Positions 44,128-53,330 are shown, counted from the first letter of the stretch. The stretch: DNA of 64,000 nucleotides from Thermacetogenium sp. UBA4966 (GCA_002397275.1 DHAA01000040.1:1-64000); one strand, 5' to 3'. Numbers and translations: made by a program. The notes: generated from the letters alone by a model not told the origin.

Positions 44128-45852
44128 TTGACTGCTGAAAGCACATCTCTCTTGTTAGTCAACGAGCTATCCATTACCTACAACGGTGTTAGCCCACCGG
44201 TCAAAGCGGTTAACAATATATCCTTAAAGCTCAAAAAAGGTGAGAACTTAGGTATCATAGGCGAATCCGGGTGCGGCAAAAGCACGCTGGCTTTAGGAAT
44301 AATGGGCTTAATAAAAAACGGTAGCGTTAAAGGCAACATCCTTTACAAGGATCTCAACCTGGTCGGCCTGCCGGATGACAAACTGAGACACTACCGCTGG
44401 AAAGAGATCGCCATGATGTTCCAAAACTCCCTGGATATTCTAAACCCAGTCTTAACTGTTGAAGAACAAGTAGGAGAACCGCTGCGCTTTCACTGCCATT
44501 TGACACCTCAAGAGATCGATGAACGAGTGGTTCACACACTGGAGATGGTCGGCCTCGATCCCGCATGGCGGACCGCTTACCCCCATCAACTCTCCGGAGG
44601 AATGAGGCAGCGTGTGCTGCTGGCCATGGCTCTGATCTGTGAACCGGAGCTGTTGATCGTCGACGAACCCACCACGGCGTTGGACGCGGCCAGTAAAAAT
44701 GACATCTTTGAACTTTTGCAAAACCTGCAGAAGCAGTTGAACTTTGCTATGATCCTGATCTCCCACGACGTGGCCTTCGTTTCTCAGCTCACCTCCATGC
44801 TGATCACCATGTACTGCGGTCAGGCGGTAGAGTACGGGAGAACATCGGATGTCTTGAAAAACCCCATGCACTGTTACACCAGGGGGTTGCTCAATTCATC
44901 CCCCCAGTTCTTCAAATATAAAGACCTGTGGGGCATCAGCGGAGAACCGCCGGGGGAAGGCGCCCCGCTCAAGGGCTGCCCTTTCGCCCCGCGCTGCTGT
45001 CAGTCTGCGGAGGGCTGCGGGAAATCCAGGCCGCAGCTGCGCTACGTCGCTCTCGAGCGCCGGGTGGCCTGTCACAAGGGAGGGATCGAAACCTTCCTCA
45101 AAGCGGAAGGGATCAAGAAAAATTATCGCGTCGGTGAAAAGTCCATCGAGGCGGTAAGAGGCGCGGATCTGGAGATCAGGAGCGGCGAGGTCGTCGCCCT
45201 GGTCGGCGAGTCCGGCTCAGGGAAATCAACCCTGGCTCATATCCTGGCGGGGGTTCTCCCCGCTGATGAGGGCAGCGTCTTTTTCCGAGGGAAAAAGGTG
45301 GAGAACCACTGGGCCACCAAGATGATCGGGGGTATGCAGATCATCTTTCAGGATCCCTTTTCCGCCACCAGCCACAGAATGCAGGTACTGGACGTGGTTA
45401 AAGAACCGCTGGAGATCATGAAATGGAAGAGCACCGCGGAGCGTAATAAAGCGGCAGGCGAGGCGCTGCAGGCGGTACGCCTTCCCGTAACTCCGGAATT
45501 TTTGCAGCGCTATTGTTACAGTCTGAGCGGCGGCCAGCGGCAGCGGGTGGCTATCGCCAGAGCCCTGATCACCAGACCCAATTTGGTGATCGCTGATGAG
45601 ATCACCTCTATGCTTGACCCCTCCAATCAGGCCAACATCCTGCGTGAGCTGAAAGGGCTCCAGAACAGGTTCGGCTTCGCTATGCTCTACATCACCCACG
45701 AACTGCACCTGGCCCGCAAGGTTTCCGATAAGGTTTATGTGATGCACCGGGGGGAAATCGTGGAAAAGGGCAGTTCCAGCGTTATCTTCGAAAAGCCGGA
45801 GCACTTTTTCACCAAGCAGTTGTTTAAGGAAGCCTTCCGTAGCAGCGGATAG
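44128..45852 (+). CDS. Fused double ABC ATPase (DppD-DppF-like)
   Basis: A 574-residue protein combining both ATPases of the importer. Domain 1: Walker A GESGCGKSTLA (about residue 48), signature LSGGMRQRVLLAMAL, Walker B LLIVDEPTTALD. It continues through the oligopeptide-type C-terminal segment with CPFAPRC and further cysteines. Domain 2 (from about residue 325): [37 protein letters not shown]. In the second Walker B the usual DEP is DEI. TTG 44128 lies seven bases after GGGAGG. Separate dppD and dppF genes are the more common arrangement. Confidence 0.92.
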   Translation: MTAESTSLLLVNELSITYNGVSPPVKAVNNISLKLKKGENLGIIGESGCGKSTLALGIMGLIKNGSVKGNILYKDLNLVGLPDDKLRHYRWKEIAMMFQNSLDILNPVLTVEEQVGEPLRFHCHLTPQEIDERVVHTLEMVGLDPAWRTAYPHQLSGGMRQRVLLAMALICEPELLIVDEPTTALDAASKNDIFELLQNLQKQLNFAMILISHDVAFVSQLTSMLITMYCGQAVEYGRTSDVLKNPMHCYTRGLLNSSPQFFKYKDLWGISGEPPGEGAPLKGCPFAPRCCQSAEGCGKSRPQLRYVALERRVACHKGGIETFLKAEGIKKNYRVGEKSIEAVRGADLEIRSGEVVALVGESGSGKSTLAHILAGVLPADEGSVFFRGKKVENHWATKMIGGMQIIFQDPFSATSHRMQVLDVVKEPLEIMKWKSTAERNKAAGEALQAVRLPVTPEFLQRYCYSLSGGQRQRVAIARALITRPNLVIADEITSMLDPSNQANILRELKGLQNRFGFAMLYITHELHLARKVSDKVYVMHRGEIVEKGSSSVIFEKPEHFFTKQLFKEAFRSSG

Positions 45853-45911
45853 CATGACTGCGCTTCCTACCTTTGCCGACAGCCTGGAAATAGATCGGTT
45901 GTTCGGCGGGC

Positions 45912-45955
45912 GCCTGCCATTCGGAGACAGAGGAAAACCGAAGGGCAGGCTTTTT
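45912..45955 (+). terminator. Intrinsic terminator of the importer operon
   Basis: GCCTGCC-ATTCGG and CCGAAGGGCAGGC arms with a 13-base loop, followed by TTTTT. It lies about 60 bases after the ATPase stop. Confidence 0.85.
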
Positions 45956-46139
45956 GTGCTCTCCGCCGCCGGCCGCTAACAAGGAGGGGCCGGCTGTACC
46001 CTATGCATGCCAAAGGCTGACCTCAACGATTTTTTTAGCAGGTATCGCGTAAACAAAACAGAAATGCCTACAGGATATGTAAGATTAGAGTTGCTCCGGC
46101 GTAGTTAATATAGAGCCGATTCCGGAAGAGGCGAAAGAT

Positions 46140-46724
46140 GTGGAGGAAAAGACAACTGATCAGGAACTGGCGCGGCGTGCTCTGGCAGGGGAAGCGAGCG
46201 CCTTTGAGGAGATTGTGATCCGCTATCAGCAGGCGGTCTTCGGGGTTGTCTTCCGCCTTTTGAGGAATCAAGAGGAGGCTGAAGACATCGCCCAGGAAAG
46301 CTTTATCAAGTGCTACCAAAATCTTGACAAGTTTGATCAACAGCGGCCCTTTGCGCCCTGGATCTGCCGCATCGCCGGCAACCTGGCTTTGAGCAGGCTG
46401 CGGCAGCTGAAAAGGCGCCGCTTTCTGCCCTGGGAGCAGGTATCCTTTGAGGTCGCGGACCTCACAGCCGCAGACCCTGCCGAGGCGCTGGAGAAAAACG
46501 AGATCAAACAAAAAGTCGCGGACTGCATAAAACAGCTGAAGCCTCTTGATCAACTGGTTGTTTTTCTTCGCTATTATAAGGAATTCAGTTACGACGAAAT
46601 AGCATACATACTACAGACAAGGCGCAACAATGTGGAAGTACGCTTACACCGCGCCCGCAAAAAGCTGCACCGGATCTTTGAGGAAAACCAGGAGGTGGAA
46701 AGATGCTCACCTGCAGGGAAGTAG
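46140..46724 (+). CDS. ECF-type RNA polymerase sigma factor
   Basis: A 194-residue sigma factor with region 2 (RYQQAVFGVVFRLLRNQEEAEDIAQESFIKCYQNLDKF) and region 4 (PLDQLVVFLRYYKEFSYDEIAYIL, NNVEVRLHRARKKL), lacking regions 1 and 3, as in ECF sigma-W-like factors. GTG start. It overlaps its anti-sigma gene by 22 bases, which assures balanced synthesis. The SIMPL gene behind the pair is a likely target; the recognised promoter could not be read. Confidence 0.93.
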   Translation: MEEKTTDQELARRALAGEASAFEEIVIRYQQAVFGVVFRLLRNQEEAEDIAQESFIKCYQNLDKFDQQRPFAPWICRIAGNLALSRLRQLKRRRFLPWEQVSFEVADLTAADPAEALEKNEIKQKVADCIKQLKPLDQLVVFLRYYKEFSYDEIAYILQTRRNNVEVRLHRARKKLHRIFEENQEVERCSPAGK

Positions 46725-47506
46725 AAGGGCTCCTTGACCTTTATCTGGATCAAGAACTCGATACCTTGACGAGTGAAAGATGCGCTCAGCACCTGCGCCG
46801 CTGTTCACGGTGCAGGGCGCTGCTGCAGTCAAAAGAGGAAGAAGCGGAGCTGATCCGCGGCTGTTTCCCGTCGCCGCAGCCGCCCCCTGACTTCAGCAAA
46901 GGGGTTATGGCCAAACTATCTGCCCGCAAACAAGAATCCCAGGCGCCTCGCTCTAACATTTTGAGGAGGTTCAGGGTGACGCCGTTAATCGCCGCGGCGA
47001 TGCTCATCTTCGTTTTCTTTGAAGCATACTCCACCGGCCATTTGCCTTTCTCTACACAAGGCAAGCAGGAAATAATAAGAGAGCCTTACATCCAGGATGA
47101 CGCGGCCTCCGACTACAATACGCAACTCCAGAACGGCATGAGCGACGCCGACAGCCTGGACAGCGGAACAAATTCTAAGTCGCTTTCCTCTCCAACCCCT
47201 GATTTCACCCCCGGCTATTTACCCCAGGGTTTTATACAGGAAAACGGCTCTGTCGCCGGCAGTCCGGGCGGTGAAGAGCAGGAAGAATCGGTAGACTATA
47301 CATACCGCAACCCGCAAACAGGAGCCTCTATCAATATACAGATCACAAGGGTCGCTTCCGGGGCGACAGCAACAAATGAAGAACGTGCAACAGAGGCCGC
47401 GGATGTCTCTTTCTTCGCTGAGAAAGACGGGCGGCATTACCTGATCAGGATCAGCGGGGATATCTCTTCAGAGGAACTGAAGAAGATAGCAAGCTCTTTA
47501 AAATAA
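46703..47506 (+). CDS. Membrane anti-sigma factor with zinc-finger domain
   Basis: A 267-residue protein with an N-terminal anti-sigma zinc domain: CREVEGLLDLYLDQELD, then HLRRCSRCRALL giving the H-x3-C-x2-C metal motif. A single span lies near residue 95 (LIAAAMLIFVFFEAY). The external C-terminal part ends in a DUF4367-like beta domain (VDYTYRNPQTGASINIQITR). It should hold the preceding sigma factor at the membrane until an envelope signal. Proteolytic or conformational release cannot be told apart from sequence. Confidence 0.88.
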   Translation: MLTCREVEGLLDLYLDQELDTLTSERCAQHLRRCSRCRALLQSKEEEAELIRGCFPSPQPPPDFSKGVMAKLSARKQESQAPRSNILRRFRVTPLIAAAMLIFVFFEAYSTGHLPFSTQGKQEIIREPYIQDDAASDYNTQLQNGMSDADSLDSGTNSKSLSSPTPDFTPGYLPQGFIQENGSVAGSPGGEEQEESVDYTYRNPQTGASINIQITRVASGATATNEERATEAADVSFFAEKDGRHYLIRISGDISSEELKKIASSLK

Positions 47507-47582
47507 CAATGTATTTACCGGCGTCACGACAACTTTTTGGGCATCTTTGTCCTCGGGCACTAAGGAAAGGAGAGTTATTGCC

Positions 47583-48344
47583 ATGAAGATTAAAAAAAGC
47601 GTTTTTTCGATTATGATCGCCATCTGCCTTATCGGAGGCGCACTGTTGGGGGCGGTCCTCACCGGGAGGCCGTCTGTCGGCGAAGCGGACAGCAAACAGG
47701 CGAAGATCACAGCTACAGGAACAGGCATAGTAAACACCAAGCCGGATCAGGCCAAGATAAGCCTGGGCGTTCTGACAACCGCTCCTAACGCTGAAAAAGC
47801 ACAGCAGCAAAACGCAGCGCTTGTCAACAAGGTAAACGACGCCTTGAGCAAAGCGGGCATCGCCAAGGACAAGATGGAAACTAAAGGCTATTCGATTTGG
47901 CCGGAGTACAATTATCCCAAGGACGGTGATAATAAACCTCCTACCATTTCCTCTTACCGCTGCAGCAACACCCTGATCGTCACTGTCGACGACATCAAAA
48001 AAGCAGGAGAGCTAATCGATAAAGCGGTCGCCGCGGGCGCCAACCAGGTAGAGAATATCCAATTCCAGAAAAAAGACCCGGCGCCTCAGCAGCGGGAAGC
48101 GCTGCAGAAGGGCTGTAAGGAGGCGCGGCTTAAAGCCGAAGCCATGGCCAAGGGACTGGGAGTGAAGCTGGGAGAGATAGCCTCGGTTGAGGAAAGCAGC
48201 GCGGCCGTTCCCCTTTCTCAGAATCGGTACGGCAGTATGATGAAAGACGAAGCCAACGCGGACCTGGGCTCCGCCTCCACCGACATCCAGCCCGGAGAAC
48301 TGGAGGTCAGCGCCACGGTCACCGTAGTTTTCAACATCAAGTGA
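47583..48344 (+). CDS. SIMPL domain (DUF541) exported protein
   Basis: A 253-residue protein with an N-terminal signal peptide or anchor (SVFSIMIAICLIGGALLGAVL) and a SIMPL/DUF541 domain (KITATGTGIVNTKPDQAKISLGV, KGYSIWPEYNYP, VENIQFQKKDPAPQQREAL, GELEVSATVTVVFNI). The family forms channel-like oligomers in some species and is linked to oxidative stress in others; the role here is unknown. ATG 47583 lies behind AAAGGAGAG. Located after the sigma/anti-sigma pair, possibly as a regulon member. Confidence 0.88.
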   Translation: MKIKKSVFSIMIAICLIGGALLGAVLTGRPSVGEADSKQAKITATGTGIVNTKPDQAKISLGVLTTAPNAEKAQQQNAALVNKVNDALSKAGIAKDKMETKGYSIWPEYNYPKDGDNKPPTISSYRCSNTLIVTVDDIKKAGELIDKAVAAGANQVENIQFQKKDPAPQQREALQKGCKEARLKAEAMAKGLGVKLGEIASVEESSAAVPLSQNRYGSMMKDEANADLGSASTDIQPGELEVSATVTVVFNIK

Positions 48345-48655
48345 TCAGAAAAATAGACGCTCATGAAGCTTCTCTTCACTGCTTTCAGGGTAGTGGCCGG
48401 CCGGATTCCAGCGAGGCGACTTTTATGGAGTTCCGGGTCACGGCATCAGGCGCAGCGAAGATACCGGTTAATTTGGAAGTTGGAGGTCAGAGGTTGGATG
48501 TTAGAAACATCCAGTCATAGCCGGACCTGTTGCATAGCCAAGATGTCTGTCCGGGACGTAATAGGGAGCGAGCGGAATCCACCGACAACGGTGAAAGGAG
48601 GAAATAAGCGTTCGACAGCGAACCTTCTTGATATAAACCTTTGGAGAGGCGAGGT
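48345..48655. other. Non-coding gap with short G-rich repeats
   Basis: I see no gene in these 311 bases. They contain a G-rich repeat (GGAAGTTGGAGGTCAGAGG, 48475-48493) resembling one at 51572-51635, a GGATGTT-AGA-AACATCC hairpin (48494-48510 approximately) and a GTTCG-ACAG-CGAAC hairpin near 48609. The last may lie in the leader of the prenyltransferase mRNA. Confidence 0.4.
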
Positions 48656-49564
48656 ATGTTGGCGGTAATCGAATCCAAAATCCGACGCGGGCTTGCCCGG
48701 CTGAAACTCTACGGCGACCTGGTGATGTTCAGCCACAGTCTGTTTGCCCTTCCCTTCGGCTTGATGGGAATGCTGCTGGCCGCGGACGGGCTTCCTGCGG
48801 GGCGGACTTTTTTCTGGGTCATCGTCGCCCTTGTGGGAGCGCGCAATGCCGCCAATGCCCTGAACAGGCTGATCGACGCCCGCTTCGATGCCTGGAACCC
48901 CCGGACCGCGCACAGACACCTGCCCCGGGGGCTTGTATCCGGAGGAGAGGTTCTCATCCTGAGCGTCCTTGGTTTCGCGCTGCTTCTGCTGGCTTCCTGG
49001 CAGCTGAATCCCCTCTGTTTGCAGCTTGCCCCGCTGGCGCTTCTGCTGTTGGTCATCTATTCATATACGAAGAGATTTACCTGGGCCTGCCATCTGGTTC
49101 TGGGTTTCTGCTGCGGGATCGCTCCCACCGCCGGCTGGCTGGCGGTCACCGGAAAATTCGCCCTGCCCCCCATGCTTTTGAGCGCCGCGGTGATGTGCTG
49201 GGTGGCGGGATTCGATATTATCTATGCCACTCAGGACGCAGAATTCGACAGAAAAGCAGGCCTTTACGCCGTTCCCGCCAGATTCGGCGTTCCCATGGCC
49301 TTAAAAATAGCCAAAACGCTGCACCTCGCCGTTATATTTTTTTTGCTGCTGGCGCCGCTTTTCTCCGCCCCTCCCCACGCTGTGCCCGGTGTTTTTTATT
49401 ACCTGGGCGTGGCCGCGGCGGCAGGGCTGCTCTGCTGGGAGCATCTGCTGGTAAATCCCGGAGATCTGAAGAAGGTAACCACCGCGGCCTATACGGTAAA
49501 CCAGATTATTGGGGTTACGCTATTGGCCTTTACAATAATTGATCTGTTTATTACAAAGATCTGA
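48656..49564 (+). CDS. UbiA family prenyltransferase
   Basis: A 302-residue membrane enzyme with about eight spans. The first aspartate-rich motif is NALNRLIDARFD and the second is DIIYATQDAEFDR, both needed to bind the prenyl diphosphate via Mg. The group matches the 4-hydroxybenzoate-polyprenyltransferase-like enzymes (MqnP/UbiA) that serve futalosine menaquinone synthesis in anaerobes. ATG 48656 lies behind GGAGAGGCGAGGT. It is followed by a U32 family gene with little spacing, suggesting a joint function. Confidence 0.88.
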   Translation: MLAVIESKIRRGLARLKLYGDLVMFSHSLFALPFGLMGMLLAADGLPAGRTFFWVIVALVGARNAANALNRLIDARFDAWNPRTAHRHLPRGLVSGGEVLILSVLGFALLLLASWQLNPLCLQLAPLALLLLVIYSYTKRFTWACHLVLGFCCGIAPTAGWLAVTGKFALPPMLLSAAVMCWVAGFDIIYATQDAEFDRKAGLYAVPARFGVPMALKIAKTLHLAVIFFLLLAPLFSAPPHAVPGVFYYLGVAAAAGLLCWEHLLVNPGDLKKVTTAAYTVNQIIGVTLLAFTIIDLFITKI

Positions 49565-49580
49565 AAACGGGGGTAAAAAA

Positions 49581-51563
49581 ATGGCAAAAACACAAAAGCA
49601 GCCCCGCATAGAACTGCTGGCGCCCGCAGGCAATTGGGAGGCGCTAGAGGCTGTGATCAGGGCGGGAGCAGACGCCGTCTACCTGGGCGGAAAAAAATTC
49701 AATATGCGCCTGCACCGCAAGGAATTCAATTTTACCGAGGAAGAACTCCGCAAGGGAGCGGCATACTCCCATGAGAGGGGAGTCAAAATCTATGTGACGG
49801 TGAACAACCTGCTCACCACCGCGGAAACTACGGAGCTTCCCGCTTACCTTTCTTTTCTTCAGGAGATAGAAGTGGACGGGCTGATCGTTCAGGACCTGGG
49901 GGTAATCAAACTTGCCGGGGAAATGGGGCTGACCATCCCCCTGCACTCCAGCGTGATGATGAACGCCCACAATCTGGAGGGGCTGCGGCTGCTGGAGGAA
50001 CTGGGGATCAGCAGGGTGATCCTCGGCCGGGAGCTGACCCTGGCCGACATCAAGCTGCTGCACACCCAGACATCCCTGGAACTAGAGTACTTCACTCACG
50101 GCGATATGTGCTTCGCCCAGAGCAGCCAGTGCTACCACAGCGGTATGCTCTTTGGCAAGAGCAGCAACCGCGGCCGCTGCTTGAAACCGTGCCGCTGGGC
50201 TTTTGAGCTGTTGGACCGGGAAAGCGGCGAGGCCCTCCCTGTCCAGGTTCCCGGCCCTTATTTTATGGCGGTAAAGGATATCTGCCTCTTGCCCTTTCTT
50301 CCTGAAGTCAGGGAAGCCGGGATCTGCTCCCTCAAACTGGAGGGACGAATGCGCCCGGCGCAACACCTTGAGCCCCTTGTCGGCTTTTACCGGCGGATCT
50401 TGGACCAGCTTGCTGAGGACCCTATCGGGTATAACTTTGACTGGGAGCAGTTCCGGGAGTTTGAGGGGTCGCGGGTGCGCGATTTCAGCCCGCTTTATAG
50501 CTTCGGCAACCCCGGCGCCGATTCTGTAGGCTATACAGGCGAACGGGAACCCCGCTTTTTCAGCAAAGCGGTGAAGGAACCGGTGATCACCAACGCGGAC
50601 TGGGAAAACTCCCCGTTACCTTCGCCGGCAACCCTCAAAAATACCGAGAAGCCGCTACTTTCCGTGAAGGCAGGCTGCAAAACCGCGGCTCTGGCGGCGC
50701 TGGAAAGCGGCGCGGACATCGTTTATACCAGCGGCGAATCCTTTATCTCTCAGAACGAACCCTGGATGCTCTCCGATTTCCCGGAAATCTCGGCCAGAGC
50801 CAGGGCGCTGGGGAAACAGCTGGTGGCAGGGCTGCCGCGCATTGTCATGCCATGGGAGATGGGGAGAACGCTCTATTTTTTGGATAAAATCAAGGAGATG
50901 GATATCGACGGCCTCCTGGTTACCAACCTGGGGACCATATATGCCGCGGCCAAAAACACAGAACTGCCGCTTTACGCCGACTATTCCTGTAACATAGCTA
51001 ACCGCCGGGCGGCGTGCCTGCTCCGCGGCTACCGTGTGGTACAGGTAACCGCTCCCCTGGAGTTCAGTTATGAAGAGCTGCTGGCTATGCCCGGTCAGGA
51101 ACTGCCGGTAGAAGCTGTGATTCACGGCAGCCTGCCCACTATGGTGTCGGATCACTGCCTTCCCGCAGCCGTTCTGGAGGGAACAACAAAACACCGGCTC
51201 TGCAGCGGCCTCTGCCGGACAAGACTGTACGGATTAAGAGATACCGCCGGGCAGGTGCACGCCCTGGAGATAGACCAGGACTGCAGAAATCACATCTACA
51301 TGGCTAATGAGCTGGCCTTGCTCCCCTACCTGTCTTCCTTTTATGGGGCCGGCTTCGCCGCCCTTCGCCTGGAAATCCCCCTCTATCAGGCGAATCAAGT
51401 GAGAGATATCACCGGGCTCTATCGCCGGGAGATCGACCTTTTATGGGATAATCCCGCTGATTACACCTTCGCTGAATCCGGCTGGCGGCAGTTGCTGCGG
51501 ATAGTTCAAGGGCCGTTCGGCACAGGACCTTATACGACAGGCGTCAAAGTCGCCTCTGATTAA
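49581..51563 (+). CDS. U32 family protein (peptidase-like, double domain)
   Basis: A 660-residue member of the U32 group. The first domain (to about residue 265) begins ELLAPAGNWEALEAVIRAGADAVYLGG and carries the conserved cysteines in CFAQSSQCYHSG and NRGRCLKPCRW, which bind [4Fe-4S] clusters in relatives such as UbiU/UbiV and RlhA/TrhP. A second, weaker U32-like half follows (from about residue 360, KAGCKTAALAALESGADIVYT) with its own HRLCSGLCRTRLY cysteine pair. Bona fide protease activity is doubtful for the family. ATG 49581 lies behind GGGGGTAAAAAA, 16 bases after the prenyltransferase. Confidence 0.88.
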   Translation: MAKTQKQPRIELLAPAGNWEALEAVIRAGADAVYLGGKKFNMRLHRKEFNFTEEELRKGAAYSHERGVKIYVTVNNLLTTAETTELPAYLSFLQEIEVDGLIVQDLGVIKLAGEMGLTIPLHSSVMMNAHNLEGLRLLEELGISRVILGRELTLADIKLLHTQTSLELEYFTHGDMCFAQSSQCYHSGMLFGKSSNRGRCLKPCRWAFELLDRESGEALPVQVPGPYFMAVKDICLLPFLPEVREAGICSLKLEGRMRPAQHLEPLVGFYRRILDQLAEDPIGYNFDWEQFREFEGSRVRDFSPLYSFGNPGADSVGYTGEREPRFFSKAVKEPVITNADWENSPLPSPATLKNTEKPLLSVKAGCKTAALAALESGADIVYTSGESFISQNEPWMLSDFPEISARARALGKQLVAGLPRIVMPWEMGRTLYFLDKIKEMDIDGLLVTNLGTIYAAAKNTELPLYADYSCNIANRRAACLLRGYRVVQVTAPLEFSYEELLAMPGQELPVEAVIHGSLPTMVSDHCLPAAVLEGTTKHRLCSGLCRTRLYGLRDTAGQVHALEIDQDCRNHIYMANELALLPYLSSFYGAGFAALRLEIPLYQANQVRDITGLYRREIDLLWDNPADYTFAESGWRQLLRIVQGPFGTGPYTTGVKVASD

Positions 51564-51571
51564 TGCGGCGC

Positions 51572-51635
51572 CGGAAAATGGAGGTCAGATGCAGGAAGTT
51601 GGAAGTCGGAAAATGGATGCCGGAGGTCTGAGGTT
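51572..51635. repeat. Short G-rich dispersed repeat
   Basis: The stretch consists of degenerate copies of GGAAGTTGGAAGTCGGA and GGAGGTCTGAGG. It starts right after the U32 stop codon. The same words occur at 48475-48499. It is non-coding. Confidence 0.6.
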
Positions 51636-51686
51636 CACTGGAACCAGCCGGCGTGAGAAGATAGAATAACTAAAGGAGCGTGCAAC

Positions 51687-52997
51687 ATGACGGAAAAATA
51701 TTGGGGTCCGCAAGAGATCGTCAGAAAGAAGAAGGAATACATTATACCCTGCCTTTATCATTTTTATGAGGAACCGGTACAGATGGTCAAGGGGGAGGGG
51801 CAGTACCTTTTTGACAGCACCGGCAAGAAATACCTCGATTTCTTCGCCGGGGTATCTGTGATCAATGCCGGCCACTGTCACCCGCAGATCACCGAACGCA
51901 TCTGCCGGCAGGTAAAAACGCTGCAGCATGTCTGCAACATCTACCTCACCCAGCCGATGCTGGAACTGGCGGAAAAGCTGGCAGAGATCACCCCGGGCAG
52001 GCTGCAGAAGAGTTTTTTCTGCAACAGCGGCTCCGAAGCCAATGAAGGGGCTGTCCTGCTGGCTAAAATCGCCACAGGCAGGAGCGAGCTTCTGGCCCTG
52101 CAGGACGGGCTAAGCGGGCGCACCTATCTCGACATGAGCCTTACCGGCCTGCGCTTCTGGCGAACAGATCCCAACCCTGCGGGGGGGATCTCCTTTGTGC
52201 CCAACGCCTACTGCTACCGCTGTCCATTAAACCTGAGCTATCCGAACTGCGATCTGGCCTGTGCCGAAGAGGTGCGCCGGGTGATCGAAACCTCCACCTC
52301 GGGAGAACCGGCGGCGCTGATCGCGGAACCGATCCAGGGAAACGCGGGGATAGTCACCCCGCCCCCGGAATACTTCCCGCGCTTAAAGGAGATCCTGCAG
52401 GAGTACGGCGCCCTGCTCATCGTCGATGAGGTGCAGTGCGGTTTCGGGCGCACAGGCAAGTGGTTCGCCATCGAAAACTGGGGTGTGGAACCGGAGATCA
52501 TGACCATGGCCAAGGCCCTGGGGAATGGGGTACCGATCGGCGTTTTTACAGCCCTTCCGGAGATCGCGGACCGCTACACCCGACCCGGCGCCTCCACTCT
52601 GGGTGGCAACCCGGTTTCCATGACCGCCGGGCTGGCCACGCTGGAGGTCATTGAAAAGGAAGGGCTGATCCGGAACGCGGCGACACTGGGAAGCTACCTG
52701 CGGGAGAAGCTGCTGGAGCTGAAAGACAAGCACCGGCTGATCGGCGACCTGCGCGGGATGGGGCTGATGCAAGGGGCGGAGCTGGTTAAAGAGGGGAAAG
52801 AACCCGCTGATCAAGAGGTAGATCGTATTTTAGAAATAATGAAGAACAAGGGGATCATCATCGGCAAAAACGGCCGCTTCCGGAATGTCCTGGCCTTCCA
52901 GCCGCCGCTGGTCATCGAACAGGATAATGTCGACGAGACGGCCGCCGCCCTCGACGAAGCGCTGACCGAGGTGGAACCATTTCACCAGGTCCCTTGA
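51687..52997 (+). CDS. Class III PLP aminotransferase
   Basis: A 436-residue class III aminotransferase. Visible are DFFAGVSVINAGHCHP, FFCNSGSEANEGA, the cofactor Asp in LLIVDEVQCGFGRTG and the PLP-lysine region IMTMAKALGNGVPIG. A CYRCPLNLSYPNCDLAC insertion typical of AGXT2-like alanine-glyoxylate and related transaminases lies near residue 175. The amino donor cannot be assigned. ATG behind AAAGGAGCG. It follows a repeat and may be expressed separately from the U32 gene. Confidence 0.9.
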   Translation: MTEKYWGPQEIVRKKKEYIIPCLYHFYEEPVQMVKGEGQYLFDSTGKKYLDFFAGVSVINAGHCHPQITERICRQVKTLQHVCNIYLTQPMLELAEKLAEITPGRLQKSFFCNSGSEANEGAVLLAKIATGRSELLALQDGLSGRTYLDMSLTGLRFWRTDPNPAGGISFVPNAYCYRCPLNLSYPNCDLACAEEVRRVIETSTSGEPAALIAEPIQGNAGIVTPPPEYFPRLKEILQEYGALLIVDEVQCGFGRTGKWFAIENWGVEPEIMTMAKALGNGVPIGVFTALPEIADRYTRPGASTLGGNPVSMTAGLATLEVIEKEGLIRNAATLGSYLREKLLELKDKHRLIGDLRGMGLMQGAELVKEGKEPADQEVDRILEIMKNKGIIIGKNGRFRNVLAFQPPLVIEQDNVDETAAALDEALTEVEPFHQVP

Positions 52998-53000
52998 AGG

Positions 53001-53330
53001 TCAAACTTGCAAAAAAATAGAATAGAATAAACTAATTGCCTCTTTGAAATTCTTTTTATCCAAACTGCCAATTTTAGTTAATAGCCCTTTGTTACCTGTT
53101 AACAGTTTGCTGATGCATACTTTTGATTTGCAACGCAATCCTGAACTTTCCCAGTTTTCTATTAGCAGTTCGTAGGTGTTTTTCACAGGGCGGCTAGAAA
53201 TTGCTGCTATAATCACTAATTTGGTTTCCTGATTGAATTTCTCACTACTCAAAACAAGAGCAGGTCGAACTTTAGACCCACTGAAATCACTGTAGGTGAA
53301 ACGTGTCAATACTATGTCGCCAGGTTTCAT
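53001..53330 (-). CDS. PemK/MazF-type toxin
   Basis: A 109-residue protein with the PemK/MazF fold pattern: PGDIVLTRFTYSDFSGSKVRPALVLSS at the N terminus, IIAAISSRPVKNTYEL in the middle and VCISKLLTGNKGLLTKIGSL toward the end. Family members cleave mRNA at short motifs. It overlaps the upstream small gene by four bases, the normal antitoxin-toxin coupling. Convergent, four bases from the class III aminotransferase stop. Confidence 0.85.
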   Translation of the reverse strand: MKPGDIVLTRFTYSDFSGSKVRPALVLSSEKFNQETKLVIIAAISSRPVKNTYELLIENWESSGLRCKSKVCISKLLTGNKGLLTKIGSLDKKNFKEAISLFYSIFLQV

